NCBI RefSeq assembly: GCF_040802235.1 | Contig: NC_133158.1 | Span: forward strand, 158,670,401-158,734,400 | DNA: 64,000 bases | Origin: Manis javanica | Taxonomy: Eukaryota > Chordata > Mammalia > Pholidota > Manidae | Reading direction: 5' to 3' | Part shown: one piece after another, positions 25,800 through 39,574 of the stretch | How positions within the stretch are numbered: the stretch's first letter is position 1 | Layout of the letters: the number at the start of each line of letters is the position of its first letter | Made by a program: the position numbers and the translations under genes | The notes under the pieces: generated by a model | Databases searched by the model: none | What the model was told of the DNA's origin: nothing | The model's input: the letters and a program-made list of their open reading frames with translations, nothing else

Positions 25800-26780
25800 A
25801 TTTAAATTTGTGTGAAAATTGAAGTTGTTAACCATATTGTCCATGGGTGCATGATTTACTAATTTGAAATGTAGGATTTGTTTCAAATTAGATCAGAGAA
25901 CGATGATAGAATCGTGTATGTTTATAGTGTGGCACACTTATTACCAAATGTTTTCATATTCCTAAGTGTAGGGAAAACACAAATTTTATGGCCAGGATTT
26001 TCACCTGATTCTAATATTGCCCATAGGATATGTGTGATAAGGTAATAGCCTGCTGCCCAAATGCCAAAGTCTGCTTGCATATTCATTGGCAGTAAGCTCT
26101 TCATGGCAGATATTGCTCTAAGAAGAGCTCCTCCTAGAGCTAACTATCAGTCATGGAAGTATCAGGAGTGGAGAGGAAGCAAACAAGTGACTGGAAATAA
26201 TTGGTCACTGTTCCCACCAGTCGCCATAGAGATGCACCCATAGAGTAATACTCAGTGTCAGGAGAGAATCCAAAAGCAGAAGTAGCAGAGCCCCATGCTA
26301 GTAGGGGAAAAGGGAGCGTGGAGAAGAGGGAAGCAGGAGGGAGTGGAGACAGGAGCCACGAGTGAAGGCTGTGACTGGGGCAGAGCCTGGAGCTCCAGTC
26401 AGAGGCAGAAATGGGCTTGCTGCTTGTAGACAGCCAGATGACTGCTGATAAATGCTTGGTATGAGCCCCTTTTTACTCTCAATGTTCTGTTATCATTATT
26501 CGGTTCCATCAAATTCATAGTGAACTTGCCTGGAGGTGGGGAACCCCCTCTCCCTGAGCAACACACTGTAATGATGAAAAGCCCTACTGCCTGTACAGGA
26601 AAACCTGAGACTCCTCAGACTTTAAAAAATTGGATGTGGGTTCAAAAAATAACATGAAGGAAACAAGCAAAGACTCCCTGACTCTATTATTTTAGGCCTT
26701 TAAATCAATACTCAATTGTATTGATAGAAGTACTGTTCATCAGAAATTTAAACTGATTATTATTTATGTAGGTGACTAAG
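25800..26780. other. Anonymous DNA
   Basis: No gene recognised. A purine-rich block at 26250-26400 is the only compositional oddity. Confidence 0.55.
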
Positions 26781-26916
26781 AAAAACCTGCTATTACAATT
26801 ATATTTTTGTTTTGAGAATTTTACAATCATTGTGGGTATAGTCACAAATATATACCTCCATTTCTGTAAGTTTTTTTAAATGTGTGATTTAGCTTATTTC
26901 TGGGTGCAAGTAAGAA
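26781..26916 (+). repeat. About 135-bp segment A', partner of 24730-24863
   Basis: Near-identical to the segment inside element D, same orientation, about 2.05 kb downstream. Its flanks here are non-L1. Confidence 0.85.
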
Positions 26917-27189
26917 ATGAGATTCTACTTTTAAAACTACATTTCAGCTTGAATTGAACCCCTGATGTTTATGGGAATAGTCTGGGCATTTTGGCAACAG
27001 GCAAATTTATTTTGTGATACTTTAAATTGTCAGTATGAGAAATTGGATATGCAAATAGGATAAATTGAAGAGGTAGGGAGTGTTTGGTTAAGCATGATTG
27101 AAGTTTGTTCCTATTTTACAGAATGACTTTGAAAATCATTTGCTCAATATTTATTAACATATTTTGTCCTAAGCAAAATTAAATGATAT
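26917..27189. other. Anonymous AT-rich DNA
   Basis: Nothing recognised. Confidence 0.6.
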
Positions 27190-27405
27190 GAGACACTATA
27201 TTAAATATAAGGAATATAGTCAATAATATTGCAAGAACTTTGTATGGTGACAGATGGCAACTACACTTACTGTGGTGAGCATTTTGTTATGTATATAATT
27301 ATCAAATCACTATGTTGTACTCCTAAAACTAGCACAATATTAAAAATCAACTATACTTCAATAAAAAAATTAAAAATATGTATGGTAAAAATAGTAAAAT
27401 CAAAT
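27190..27405 (+). mobile_element. L1MA/L1MB-type 3' end
   Basis: Text such as gaatatagtcaataatatt, tttgtatggtgacagatgg, tcactatgttgtac and caactatacttcaataaaaa follows the well-known 3' terminus of mid-age L1MA/MB elements. Only the last 200 bp or so are present, so it is strongly 5'-truncated. Confidence 0.85.
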
Positions 27406-27446
27406 AAAAATTGTAACAATAAAAACATATCTAGGGCTCTTCTTCT

Positions 27447-27685
27447 GGTGGAAGCAGTATGTTCTAATGATTACAGTGCAGATCCTTAAGCCATGCTAAT
27501 TCAGTTTGAATCCTTATTCTGCTACTTGACAGCTGTGTGTTTTGTACAGGTTACTTCACCTTACTGTTTTTAGGTTCCTCAACTATGATGCAGGGGTAAT
27601 TATATACCTACCTCACTGATGTGATGTGAAGACTGAATGAATGAAGAAAACCTGGTCTATTCATAGTGTACTCAGCAGACTAGTG
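27447..27685 (+). repeat. MIR SINE, sense
   Basis: Sense-orientation MIR order: attacagtgcagatcc, then cttattctgctacttgacagctgtgtg, then ggttacttcacctta, then ggttcctcaactatgatgcaggggtaattatatacctacctca, then gaatgaatgaagaa. Confidence 0.8.
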
Positions 27686-27689
27686 CTGG

Positions 27690-28930
27690 TCTGCAAACTG
27701 TTCCAGTTTCTGATCATCTAAGAACAGAAATTTAGAGTAAGCAATGGATATCTTACAGCAATTTTACAGAGTAGTTTTCTTGCTATTGAGTCTAATAAAA
27801 ATGTTAAAATTAGCTTGTATTTTTCCTTTTTTTCATTTTCATGTAATTCATTTTTTGAATTTTATAAAAGTGTTAGTTTATTATGTATTCCACATTAACA
27901 GTAGTAAAAAAAATTTTAAATGCTTCAATTAAAATAGCTTTAAAGGTTCCTATTACTAGAGATGGGTCATTGGTCTCACTTCAAGAAAAAGTTCAAGAGC
28001 AGAAGCAAAATAGTGGTTGAGCATTAAGAGTTTATTTGGAAAACAAGAATGTAGAGAAAGGTTATAGTACATGCCTGAGAGTGGGGCACAGGCAGACCCA
28101 GTGGTAGTTGCTCTGAGGAAACAGTAGGGAGCCTTTTTTTATATAAGGAGATGAATATTCACAAAGTGGGGTTAGGTTTCAAAGGGAACTGGATGGAGTT
28201 TTTTCAGAGTTTGAACTTGCTCCACTTTCATAAAGGTGGAGGGATTTTGGGCTACATTTGGATTTCTTTAGAACTGTCATGCTGTGGGGAAGTATGATTT
28301 TTACTATGTTAATGAGGGTATATTTTGTGTTGAGGTTTAGGTCACCTTCTCCATGTTGGAAACAGCTGTTTTGGCCAGTCTGTTACCTCTATTCTCACTC
28401 CCCTCATGGGGCAAGGACAGCTTACATAGAATGTGTAGCACATAAGCAAGCAACAGCTAAAGCCCCCTCTCCCTCTCTGCTTTTGTCTGGCTTTCTCTAC
28501 CTACTCTAACAGTCCTGATATAAAAATATTAGAAAATCACTTTCATATAATAAGTACTCAATAATAATGCTAATAAACTAAAGCAATAAAAGTCACCTAA
28601 GTTACTAAAACCTTTCTCGTAAGTTAACAAGACCGACAGTAGGTGGTATCCTCATATGATCATCCACCATCCCAGGGAATGTGATTGTCCATTAGCCCCA
28701 CAAAATCAAGGTTAACTAGCTCTACTCAACTACTCTTCAGCTTTCAAATAATTTTCAGTCACTATTCCTTGGTCACATTTTTATGAATTCCTGATATTAA
28801 CTAGCTCTTGAAATAAAGGGTGCAAATTGTCCCAGTGATTACTCAGCACTTTTATTTTGGAGATAATGACTTATAGAAACTTTAATTTCTGTTGTAGACC
28901 TCATCACATTCTTCTTATTATGGCTCTTAT
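27690..28930. other. Anonymous DNA, possible LTR remnant
   Basis: No gene. The stretch about 27990-28510 (antisense tttattt signal near 28030, GC-richer body, gtctggctttctctacc end) has the feel of an antisense LTR. I could not find matching ends or a target duplication, so it is not called as one. Confidence 0.35.
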
Positions 28931-28935
28931 ATGTA

Positions 28936-31660
<2,725 letters not shown>

Positions 31661-31873
31661 TTTTTTTTTTGGTAATTATTTTTTATTGAAGGGTAGTTGA
31701 CACACAGTATTACATTAGTTTCAGGTGTAAAACACAGTGATTGAACATTTATATACATGATAATTCTAGGTACCAGCTATCACCATACAAGTTGTTACAA
31801 TATTTTGACTATATTCCTTATGCTATACATTACATCCCGGTTACTTATTTATTTTACAATTGGAAGTGTGTAC
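31661..31873 (-). mobile_element. L1MA/L1MB-type 3' end, antisense
   Basis: T-run at about 31662-31673, then the reverse complement of the L1MA/MB terminus (ttattgaagggtagttgaca, ttagtttcaggtgtaaaaca, gactatattccttatgctata). About 210 bp. It lies between the L1 fragment on the left and the poly(T) of element E on the right. Confidence 0.85.
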
Positions 31874-31884
31874 TTTTTTTTTTT

Positions 31885-32204
31885 GTAAGGGCATCTCTCC
31901 TATTTATTGATCAAATGGTTGTAAACAACAATAAAATTCTGTATAGGGGAGTCAATGCTCAATGTATAATCATTAATCCACCCCAAGCCTAATTTTCATC
32001 AGTCTCCAAACTTCTGAAGCATAACGAACAAGTTCTTACATGGAGAACAAATTCTTACATAGTGAATGAGTTACATGGTGAATAGTACAAGGGCAGTCAT
32101 CACAGAAAGTTTCGGTTTTGATCATGCATTATGAACTATAAACAGTCTGTTCAAATACGAATATTTGTTTGATTTTTATACTTGATTTATATGTAGATAC
32201 CACA
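31885..32204 (-). mobile_element. ERV LTR (U3-R) ending element E
   Basis: On the minus strand it starts TGTGGTATCTACATATAAATC straight after a polypurine tract (32205-32215) and ends at the poly(A). The signal AATAAA (complement at 31903-31908) is 18 nt before the poly(A) start, as expected for an LTR whose R region ends at the cleavage site. U5 is absent, as in the 3' end of a viral transcript. Confidence 0.88.
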
Positions 32205-32794
32205 TTTCTCTCTTTATTATTATTATTTTTAATAAAATGCTGAAGTGGTAGGTAGATACAAGATAAAGGTAGAAAACATAGTTTAGCGTTGTAAGAGAGC
32301 AAATGTAGATGATCAGGTGTGTGCCTGTAGACTATGTGTTAATCCAAGCTAGACAAGGGCAATAAAACATCCACAGATGCAGCAGATTTCTCTCAGAATG
32401 GAGGAGGGGGGTTCTAAGCCTCACCTCTGTTGATCCCCACTTTCTCACCTGATAGCCCCCCTGCGACTGTGCCTGTCTTAGGTTGTTCCTCCCTTGAGGA
32501 ATCTTACCCGTCTCTGGCTAACCAGTCATCTTCCGGGACCATACAGGGAAATGTAAAGTTGGTAAGTGAGAGAGAAGCCTTATTGTTTGAAAAGGTTAGT
32601 GTTTCACTTCTTTGCATATTTATGCCCTGTGGCTTCTATGCACAGCATTTGTCTTGAGGTATCTTTACCACTTGGAAGAAATGTAATACACGGTAAATTC
32701 AATATGAGGCATGAATTCTATTTAGGGGTTGTAATTAGGAAGGAAGAAGAAAAGCTATAGAAGTAGCAGGCGGAAGAAAACATGGGAAGATTGA

Positions 32795-33238
32795 TTATTT
32801 CTTTGACATATCTTCTTGTAGAGTAACTTCAGCATGTATAGGTTTTAAACTACTAATTAAATTGCGCACACATGTTAACATAATAGGAATACAGTTACAT
32901 AACCAAAGCATACCTATAATTACCAGCCATCTCCAGTGAAACCATGAAAACCAGTTAGGCACCTTAGGCATTTGTGAAAACTTATCTATGATATGGTGGA
33001 TATTGTCCAACTGAACTTGAACAGTCTGAGAGAAATCAGACAAATTAAAACAGCCCATTCCTGGGGACTGTTCACATCCCACATGTTCTTTTAACAGTAA
33101 ATAGTCTGTAGTTGTAAGATTTTGGAGCGCTACAATTGGCACTTTTCCTAATTCTTGGTTGAGTTCCAACAGTATAGATCCAGTCAAATTTGTTGTTTTA
33201 CTGTATGCACATGCCAGCTTAGATATCTCCTTCTTCAT
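32795..33238 (-). pseudogene. Retroviral env transmembrane (TM) fragment, open frame
   Basis: A 147-codon open frame covering the C-terminal part of a retroviral Env TM subunit. It has a leucine-rich heptad segment (about residues 20-50), a disulfide-loop-like Cys-x7-Cys pair with CFNLSD after it (about 54-68), a second amphipathic stretch, a Trp-rich membrane-proximal region (WFSWFHWRW, about 96-104), a hydrophobic anchor (about 105-124) and a short cytoplasmic tail. No surface subunit, furin site or complete fusion peptide is present, so it is not an entry-competent envelope. It is carried as part of the 3' tail of L1 element E. Confidence 0.8.
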
Positions 33239-33239
33239 T

Positions 33240-33540
33240 CCCTTGGCAAGTCCAGCAACCTGTGGGATGAGTGCATCTACACCTGTAGCAGCGTGTGGAT
33301 CTTTGTTGGGGTTTTTTAATGATCATCTTCTGGCATGAGTCTTCCAGAGTGTGCTGATGTTGGAAGTTCTTTTTCATATTGTATCTTAGTTCGTTTATGG
33401 GGTAGCCAAATTAGGCTTTAATCCTCTGTATAAGAACAAACAAACCCTTTGCCTACACTTTTATATGCCCTTTATACCATTGTGTAGAACTAATTGGAGG
33501 TCACCACAAAGGAACTGCTTTTTTCTTTTTTTTGTTATCA
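33240..33540 (-). other. ERV-derived tail upstream of env-TM
   Basis: Matches 49241-49490 in F and 62560-62805 in G. Probably retroviral leader, or pol-env junction or SU-deleted sequence; I cannot identify the exact region. An A-rich tract at its L1 side (33520-33536, as T on this strand) marks the fusion point with the L1 3'UTR. Confidence 0.6.
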
Positions 33541-33862
33541 TTAATCTACACTTACATGATCAATATTATGTTTACTAGGCTCTCTCCTATACCAGGGCCC
33601 CTTATAAACCCCTTTACAGTCACTGTCCATCAGCATAGCAAAGTGTTGTAGAGTCACTACTTGTCTTCTCTGTGTTGCACAGCCCTCCCCTTTCTCCCTC
33701 CCACCCATGCATGCTAATCTTAATACCCCCCTTCTTCTTCCCCCCACTTATCCCTCCCTACCCACCCATCCTCCACAGTCCCTTTCCCTTTGGTACCTGT
33801 TAGACCAATCTTGAGTTCTGTGATTCGGCTGCTGTTTTGTTCCCTCAGTTTTTCCTTTGTTC
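33540..33862 (-). other. L1 3'UTR of element E
   Basis: Purine/G-rich 3'UTR (C-rich on the plus strand, 33680-33790) with runs of G that could form quadruplexes. It is homologous to 14.5-kb L1 positions 15046-15370, but here it continues into ERV sequence instead of ending. Confidence 0.85.
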
Positions 33863-36800
33863 TTATACTCCACAGATGAGTGAAATCATTTGGTATTTCT
33901 CTTTCTCTGCTTGGCTTATTTCACTGAGCATAATACCCTCCAGCTCCATCCATGTTGCTGAAAATGGTAGGATTTGCCCTATTCTTATGGTTGAGTAGTA
34001 TTCCATTGTGTATATGTACCACATCTTCTTTATTCATTCATCTACTGATGGATATTTAGGTTGCTTCCAATTCTTGGCTATTCTAAATAGTGCTGCAATA
34101 AACATAGGGGTGCATCTGTCTTTCTCAGACTTGATTGCTGTGTTCTTAGGGTAAACTCCTAGGAGTGGAATTCCTGGGTCAAATGGTAAGTCTGTTTTGA
34201 GCATTTTGATGTACCTCCATACTGCTTTCCACAATGGTTGAACTAATTTACATTCCCACCAGCAGTGTAGGAGGGTGCCCCTTTCTCCACAGCCTCGCCA
34301 ACATTTGTTGTTGTTTGTCTTTTGGATGGCAGCCATCCTTACTGGTGTGAAGTGATACCTCATTGTAGTTTTTATTTGCATTTCTCTGATAATTAGCAAT
34401 GTGGAGCATCTTTTCATGTGTCTGTTGGCCGTCTGTATTTCTTTTTTAGAGAACTGTCTGTTCAGTTCCTCTGCCCATTTTTTAATCGCGTTATTTGTTT
34501 TTTGTTTGTTGAAGCACATGAGCTCTTTATATATCCTGGATGTCAAGCCTTTATCGGATCTGTCATTTTCAAATATATTCTCCCATACTGTAGGGTTCCT
34601 TTTTGTTCTATTGATGGTGTCTTTTGCTGTGCAGAAGCTTTTCAGCTTAATACAGTCCCACTTGTTCATTTTTGCTGTTGTTTTCCTTGCCCATGGAGAT
34701 ATGTTCAAGAAGAGGTCACTCATGTTTATGTCTAAGAGGTTTTTTCCTATGTTTTTTTCCAAGAGTTTAATGGTTTCATGACTTACATTCAGGTCTTTGA
34801 TCCATTTTGAGTTTACCTTTGTATATGGGGTTAGACAATGGTCCAGTTTCATTCTCCTACATGTAGCTGTCCACTTTTGCCAGCACCATCTGTTGAAGAG
34901 ACTGTCATTTTGCCATTGTATGTCCATGGCTCCTTTATCAAATATTAATTGACCATATATGTCAGGGTTAATGTCTGGATTCTCCAGTTTGTTCCATTGG
35001 TCTGTGGCTCTGTTCTTGTGCCAGTACCAAATTGTCTTGATTACTTTGGCTTTATAGTAGAGCTTGAAGTTGGGGAGTGAGATCCCCCTACTTTATTATT
35101 CTTTCTCAGGATTGCTTTGGCTATTCGGGGTCTTTGGTGTTTCCATATGAATTTTTGAATTATTTGTTCCAGTTCATTGAAGAATGTTGCTTGTAGTTTG
35201 ATAGGGATTGCATCAAATCTGTATATTGCTTTGGGCATGATGGCCATTTTGACGGTATTAATTCTTCCTAGCAACGAGCATGGGATGAGTTTCCATCTGT
35301 TAGTGTCCCCTTTAATTTCTCTTAAGAGTGACTTGTAGTTTTCAGAGTATAAGTCTTTCACTTCTTTGGTTAGGTTTATTCCTAGGTATTTTATTTTTTT
35401 TGATGTAATTGTGAATGGAGTTGTTTTCCTGATTTCTCTTTCTGTTGGTTCATTGTTAGTGTACAGGAAAGCCACAGATTTCTATGTGTTGATTTTGTAT
35501 CCTGCAACTTTACTGTATTCTGATATCAGTTCTAGTAGTTTTGGGGGAAGTCTTTAGGGATTTTATGTATAGTATCATGTCATCTGCAAATAGTGACAGT
35601 TTAACTTCTTCTTTACCAATCTGGAGTCCTTGTATTTCTTTGTTTTGTCTTATTGCCATGGCTAGACCTCCAGTACTATGTTAAATAACAGAGGGGAAAG
35701 TGGGCATCCCTGTCTAGTTCCCAATCTCTGAGGAAAAACTTTCAGCTTCTCGCTGTTCTATATAATATTAGCTGTGGGTTTATCATAGATGGCCTTTATT
35801 ATGTTGAGGTACTTGCCCTCTATTCCCATTTTGCTGAGAGTTTTTATCATGAATGGATGTTGAATTTGGTCAAATGCTTTTTCAGCATCTATGGAGATAA
35901 TCATGTGGTTTTTGTCTTTCTTTTTGTTGATGTGGTGGATGATGTTGATGGACTTTCAAATGTTGAACCATGCTTGCATCCCTGGGATGAATCCCACTTG
36001 GTCATGGTGTACAATTCTTTTGATGTATTTTAGAATTCAGTTTGCTAATATTTTGTTGAGTATTTTTGCATCTACGTTCATCAGGGATATTGGTCTGTCG
36101 TTTTCTTTTTTAGTGGGGTCTTTGCCTGATTTTGGTATTATGGTGTTGTTAGCTTTATAGAATGAGTTTGGGAGTATCCCCTCCTCTTCTATTTTTGGAA
36201 AACTTTAAGGAGAATGGGTATTATGTCTTCCTTGTATGTCTGATAAAATTCTGAGGTGAATCCATCTGGCCCGGGGGTTTTGCTGTTTGGTAGTTTTTTG
36301 ATTACTGATGCAATTTCGTTGCTGGTAATTGGTCTGTTTAGATTTTCTGTTTCTTTCTGGGTCAGTCTTGGAAGGTTGTATTTTTCTAGGAAGTTGTCCA
36401 TTTCTCCTAGGTTTCCAAGTTTGTTAGCATATAGGTTTTCATACTACTCACTAATAATTCTTTTTATTTCTGTGGGGTCCGTTGTGATTTTTCCTTTCTC
36501 GTTTCTGATACCGTTGATTTGTGTTGACTCTCTTTTCCTCTTATTTTTTTTATTTTCTCGAAGAACCAGCTCTTTGATTCATTGATTTTTGCTATTGTTT
36601 TATTCTTCTCACTTTTATTTATTTTCTCTCTCATCTTTAGTACGTCCCTCCTTCTGCTGACCTTAGGCCTCATTTGTTCGTCTTTTTCCAATTTCGATAA
36701 TTCTGACATTAGACCATTTATTTGGGATTGTTCTTCCTTCTTTAAATATGCCTGGATTGCTATATACTTTCCTCTTACGACTGCTTTTGCTGTGTCCCAC

Positions 36801-37656
36801 AGTAGTTGGGGCTTAGTGTTGTTGTTTTCAGTTGTTTCCATATATTGCTGGATCTCCATTTTGATTTGGTCATTTATACATTGATTATTTAGGAGTGTGT
36901 TTTTAAGCCTCCATGTGTTTGTGAGCCTTTTTCCTTTCTTTGTACAGTTTATTTCTAGTTTTATGCCTTTGTGGTCTGAAAAGTTGGTTGGTAGGATTTC
37001 AATCTCTTGGAATTTACTGAGGCTCTTTTTGTGGCCTAGTATGTGGTCTATTCTGGAGAATGTTCCATGTGCACTTGAGAAGAATGTGTATCCTGTTGCT
37101 TTTGGATGTAGAGTTCTATAGATGTCTATTAGGTCCATCTGTTCTAGTGTGTTGTTCAGTGCCTCTGTGCCTTACTTATTTTCTGTCTGGTGGATCTGTC
37201 CTTTGGAGTGAGTGGTGTGTTGAAGTCTCCTAGAATGAATGCATTGCATTCTATTTCCTCCTTTAGTTCTGTTAGTATTTGTTTCAGGTATGTTGGTGCT
37301 CCTGTATTGGGTGCATATATATTTATAATGGTTATATCCTCTTGTTGGACTGAGCCCTTTATCATTATGTAATGTCCTTCTTTATCTTTTGTTACTTTCT
37401 TTATTTTGAAGTCTGTTTTGTTTGATACCAGAATTGCAACACCTGCTTTCTTCTCTCTGTTGTTCGCATGAAATATCTTTTTCCATCCGTTGACTTTAAG
37501 TCTGTGCTTGTCTTTGGGTTTAAGGTGAGTTTCTTGTAAGCAGCATATAGATGGATCTTGCTTTTTTATCCATTCTATTAATCTGTGTCATTTGATTGCT
37601 GCATTAAGTCCATTTGCATTTAGCGTGATTATTCAGAGGTATGTACTTATTGCCAT
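33863..37656 (-). pseudogene. Element E ORF2 (endonuclease-RT), broken
   Basis: Full-length ORF2 region (about 3.8 kb, the family's usual size) whose likely start ATG is at 37654-37656. Endonuclease pieces occur at 37156-37365 (ILGDFNTPLTPKDRSTRQK), then 36464-37138 (endonuclease end and linker), 36189-36401 ([14 protein letters not shown]), 35041-35475 (thumb) and 34034-34927 (C-terminal segment with the [18 protein letters not shown] knuckle). The catalytic RT block around 35.5-35.65 kb is interrupted. At least four frame changes separate the pieces. Large plus-strand frames here (34401-34781, 36256-36585) are shadows. Confidence 0.94.
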
Positions 37657-37851
37657 TGCAGGCTTTAGGTTCGTGGTTACCAAAGGTTCAGGGTTAACTT
37701 CTTTAGTATCTTACTGCCTAACTTAGCTCGCTTATTGAGCTATTATAAACGTGGTCTGATGATTCTTTATTTCTCTCCCTTCTTATTCCTCCTCCTCTAT
37801 TCTTCGTATGTTGTGTGTTTTGTTATGTGCTCTTTTTAGGAGTGCTCCCAT

Positions 37852-38742
37852 CTAGAGCAGTCCCTGTAGGATGCCCTGTAGAGGTGGTTTGTGGGAGGCA
37901 AATTCCCTCAGCTTTTGCTTGTCTGGGAATTGTTTAATCCCGCCATCATATTTAAATGATAGTCGTGCTGGATACAGTATCCTTGGTTCAAGGCCCTTCT
38001 GTTTCATTGCATTAAATATATCTTGCCATTCTCTTCTGGCATGTAGGGTTTCTGTCGAGAAGTCTGATGTTAGCCTGATGGGTTTTCCTTTATAGGTGAC
38101 CTTTTTCTCTCTAGCTGCCTTTAAGACTCTTTCCTTGTCCTTGATCCTTGCCATTTTAATTACTATGTGTCTTGGTGTTGTCCTCCTTGGATCCTTTCTG
38201 TTGGGGGTTCTGTGTAATTCCATGGTCTGTTCGATTATTTCCTCCCCCATTTTGGGGAAGTTTTCAGCAATTATTTCTTCAAAGAGACTTTCTATCCCTT
38301 TTCCTCTTTCTTCTTCTTCTGGTACCCCTATAATACGAATATTATTCCTTTTGGATTGGTGACATAGTTCTCTCAGTGTTGTTTCATTCCTGGAGATCCT
38401 TTTATCTCTCTCTATGTCAGCTTCTATACCTTCCTCTTCTCTGGTTTCTATTCCTTCAATGGCCTCTTGCACCTTATCCATTCTGCTTATAAATCCTTCC
38501 AGGGATTGGTTCACTTCTGTGATCTCCTTCATGACATCTGTGATCTCCCTCCGGACTTCATCCCATTGCTCTTGCATTTTTCTCTGCATCTCATCCCATT
38601 GCTCTTGCATTTTTCTCTGCATCTCTGTCAGCATGTTCATGATTTTTATTTTGAATTCTTTTTCAGGAGGACTGGTTAGGTCTGTCTCCTTCTCAGGTGT
38701 TGTCTCTGTGATCTTTGTTTGCCTGTAGTTTTGCCTTTTCAT
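37852..38742 (-). CDS. L1 ORF1 protein, intact (element E)
   Basis: A 296-codon open frame for the L1 ORF1 RNA-binding chaperone, which coats L1 RNA in the cytoplasmic ribonucleoprotein. Start chosen at MKRQNYRQTK (38742) because G has the same ATG; the frame stays open 32 codons further upstream without homology support as coding. Residues about 30-130 are a long coiled coil for trimerisation, containing a perfect 11-residue duplication (DEMQRKMQEQW-type unit, residues 39-60). Residues about 133-210 form the RRM (NNIRIIGVPEEEE; TTPRHIVIKMARIKDKERVL). Residues about 211-285 form the C-terminal domain (YKGKPIRLTSDFSTETL; RILYPARLSFKYDGG). There is no internal stop, while ORF2 of the same element is broken. 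Whether it is expressed is unknown. Confidence 0.93.
   Translation of the reverse strand: MKRQNYRQTKITETTPEKETDLTSPPEKEFKIKIMNMLTEMQRKMQEQWDEMQRKMQEQWDEVRREITDVMKEITEVNQSLEGFISRMDKVQEAIEGIETREEEGIEADIERDKRISRNETTLRELCHQSKRNNIRIIGVPEEEERGKGIESLFEEIIAENFPKMGEEIIEQTMELHRTPNRKDPRRTTPRHIVIKMARIKDKERVLKAAREKKVTYKGKPIRLTSDFSTETLHARREWQDIFNAMKQKGLEPRILYPARLSFKYDGGIKQFPDKQKLREFASHKPPLQGILQGLL
38559..38624 (-). repeat. 33-bp tandem duplication in ORF1 coiled coil
   Basis: Two identical 33-bp units (38559-38591, 38592-38624) encode two 11-residue coiled-coil repeats, preserving frame. G carries the same duplication near 57196-57261 with a few substitutions. Confidence 0.95.
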
Positions 38743-39571
38743 GGTGGTAGAGATAGTTTGCAGAGCTGGTACGAGTGACCTCTGGAAGAGCTTCCCTTCT
38801 TGTTGGTTTGTGGCCTTCTTCTCCTGGGAGAATAGCAACCTCTAGTGTCTTATGCTTCGCAGCTGTGCACAGACAGGGCTTCTGCTACCTGCCCGTTTGC
38901 TATTGAGTTTATCTCTGCTGTTGCTGTGGGTGTGGCCTGGCTAAGGCTGCTCCTCCAAAATGGTGGAGCTCCATTGGAGGGGAGTGGCCGGGAGGCTACT
39001 TATCTCTGTATGGGGCCTCTGTGCTCCCTGTTGTCCAGGGGGTTAGAGTGCCCAGAGATCCCCAGATTCCCTGCCTCTGGTCTAAGTGTCCTTTCCTGCC
39101 CCTTTAAGACTTCCAAAAAGCACTCTCCAAACCAAAACAACAACAGCAACAATGAAAGAGTAAAAAGAAAAAAAAAAAAGTAAAGAAAAAAACGTGCAAT
39201 TTTCTTTGTCCTCAGGTGCCAGTCCCAGGCACCCGCTCACCGGTCCTGCTGCCCTGCCTCCCTAGCACTGGGGTCCCCGTCCCTTTAAGGCTTCCTAAAA
39301 GCACTCACCAAAAAAAAAACCGCTCTGTTTTCTTTCCACCCGCCGGGAGCCGAGGGGAGGGGCGCTGGGGTCCCGCCGGGCCGAGGCTTGTATCTTACCC
39401 CCTTCGCAAGGCGCTGGATTCTTGCATGTGTGGATGTGGTCTGGATGTTGTCCTGTGTCCTCTGGTCTCTATTTTAGGAAAAGTTTTCTTTGTTATATTT
39501 TCATAGATCTATGTGTTTTTGGGAGGAGATTTCCACTGCTCTACTCACAACGCTATCTTGGCTCCACCTCC
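38743..39571 (-). promoter_or_regulatory. Element E 5'UTR, monomer type (two units)
   Basis: GC-rich relative to its surroundings. Two monomer-like units are recognised by the ...agcactc(t/a)cc... box near 39118-39130 and 39297-39310, followed on the minus strand by a region shared with G (56700-57076). The element start contains ggagccaagatagc. L1 5'UTRs act as internal promoters; this type is unrelated by eye to the 5'UTR immediately to the right (39.8-40.8 kb). Confidence 0.8.
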
Positions 39572-39574
39572 TCT

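Larger units (their letters stand above)
31874..39571 (-). mobile_element. L1 element E, full-length young L1 with ERV tail
   Basis: Minus strand, 5' to 3': monomer-type GC-rich 5'UTR (39571-38743), intact ORF1 (38742-37852), ORF2 remnant (37656-33863), L1 3'UTR (33862-33540), then about 1.65 kb of betaretrovirus-like env-LTR sequence (33540-31885) and a terminal poly(A) (T-run 31874-31884). It begins ggagccaagatagc, the usual L1 start. There is no clear long target duplication: only TACTTTT is shared between 31871-31877 and the 39579-39585 side. Sequence is close to F and G throughout. Confidence 0.93.

Noticed and set aside
27990-28510. Possible antisense LTR
   Set aside because: Composition and a reversed poly(A)-like signal suggest it, but no matching TG/CA ends or target duplication could be found.
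34401-34781. Plus-strand open frames of 100-126 codons with hydrophobic protein (also 36256-36585, 38096-38362)
   Set aside because: They are antisense shadows of L1 ORF2/ORF1 on the minus strand; the hydrophobic bias comes from T-rich complement of A-rich L1 coding sequence.
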